NCBI GenBank assembly: GCA_963971285.1
Contig: OZ020256.1
Span: 7,566,501 to 7,630,500 of the forward strand
Reading direction: 5' to 3'
Length of the DNA: 64,000 nt
From: Astropecten irregularis
Taxonomy: Eukaryota > Echinodermata > Asteroidea > Paxillosida > Astropectinidae
In this document: positions 63,794 to 64,000 of the stretch, piece after piece
Layout of the letters: every line of letters begins with the position of its first letter
How positions within the stretch are numbered: the stretch's first letter is position 1
The notes under the pieces: model-generated
Database searches by the model: none
Seen by the model: the letters and a program-made list of their open reading frames with translations, nothing else
What the model was told of the DNA's origin: nothing
Translations under genes and position numbers: made by a program

Positions 63794-64000
63794 GTGAGTT
63801 TCAATATGAATTCTCCAAGCGCAAACGCTAATAATAGACCGATCCAGTAAGCCCCTCCCTCTGCACATGTGGCCTTTATCGTCACACTGCATGTTCCAGT
63901 CGCACACTACATACGTGCGTGTACATTTGTCAGACTTAAGTGAATGCGTGTCCGACATGAGCCATGGCTGTTATTGGTCAGAAACAAATGGGGCGGTGCT

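Overview
The window is eukaryotic nuclear DNA from an animal: intron-rich genes with GT-AG junctions, tRNA-derived SINEs, a BEL/Pao retrotransposon and very many short inverted-repeat elements. The frequent word AGGCCTA, a secreted one-domain C-type lectin, a small reeler-domain protein and foldback elements with satellite-like ends (known from sea urchin TU elements) suggest a marine deuterostome, most likely an echinoderm. The phylum is an inference; no species is claimed.

Four host genes can be read. (1) Plus strand, 1065-26142: a complete 16-exon gene for a 654-residue AtuA/DUF1446-family protein with a likely mitochondrial presequence. Its 11.7-kb first intron holds two foldback elements and a 1.26-kb DNA element; the other introns hold a LINE fragment, SINEs and MITEs. 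(2) Minus strand, 27793-33461: a complete four-exon, 203-residue reeler-domain protein with a signal peptide and a hydrophobic tail. (3) Minus strand, 36613-37110: an intronless 165-residue secreted C-type lectin. (4) Plus strand, 54859 to the right edge: the first seven exons (293 codons) of UTP18, the WD40 protein of the small-subunit processome; the rest lies outside the window.

The block 37822-49374 is a nest of mobile elements. A foldback element of about 2.3 kb, with ends made of A-tract/GCGCCGC repeats, was entered by a 9.2-kb BEL/Pao retrotransposon (374-bp LTRs differing at one base, AGGCC target duplication). That element carries two further insertions (a 2.3-kb GGCC-ended element with CCTGG duplication and a 141-bp hAT-type MITE with GCCTTGGG duplication) and a frameshift. 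A diverged copy of the foldback's flanks at 50848-52101 serves as an unfilled site.

The most interesting material is structural: three foldback elements with different satellite words (1282-2138, 3760-12187, 37822-49374), two of them sharing a terminal word; a hairpin-tailed repeat family in which two stem base pairs differ between copies by compensating changes; and a set of short inverted repeats beginning GGCC, two of which have CCAGG or CCTGG target duplications. The genes show no sign of working together; they are independent loci separated by transposon-rich DNA.
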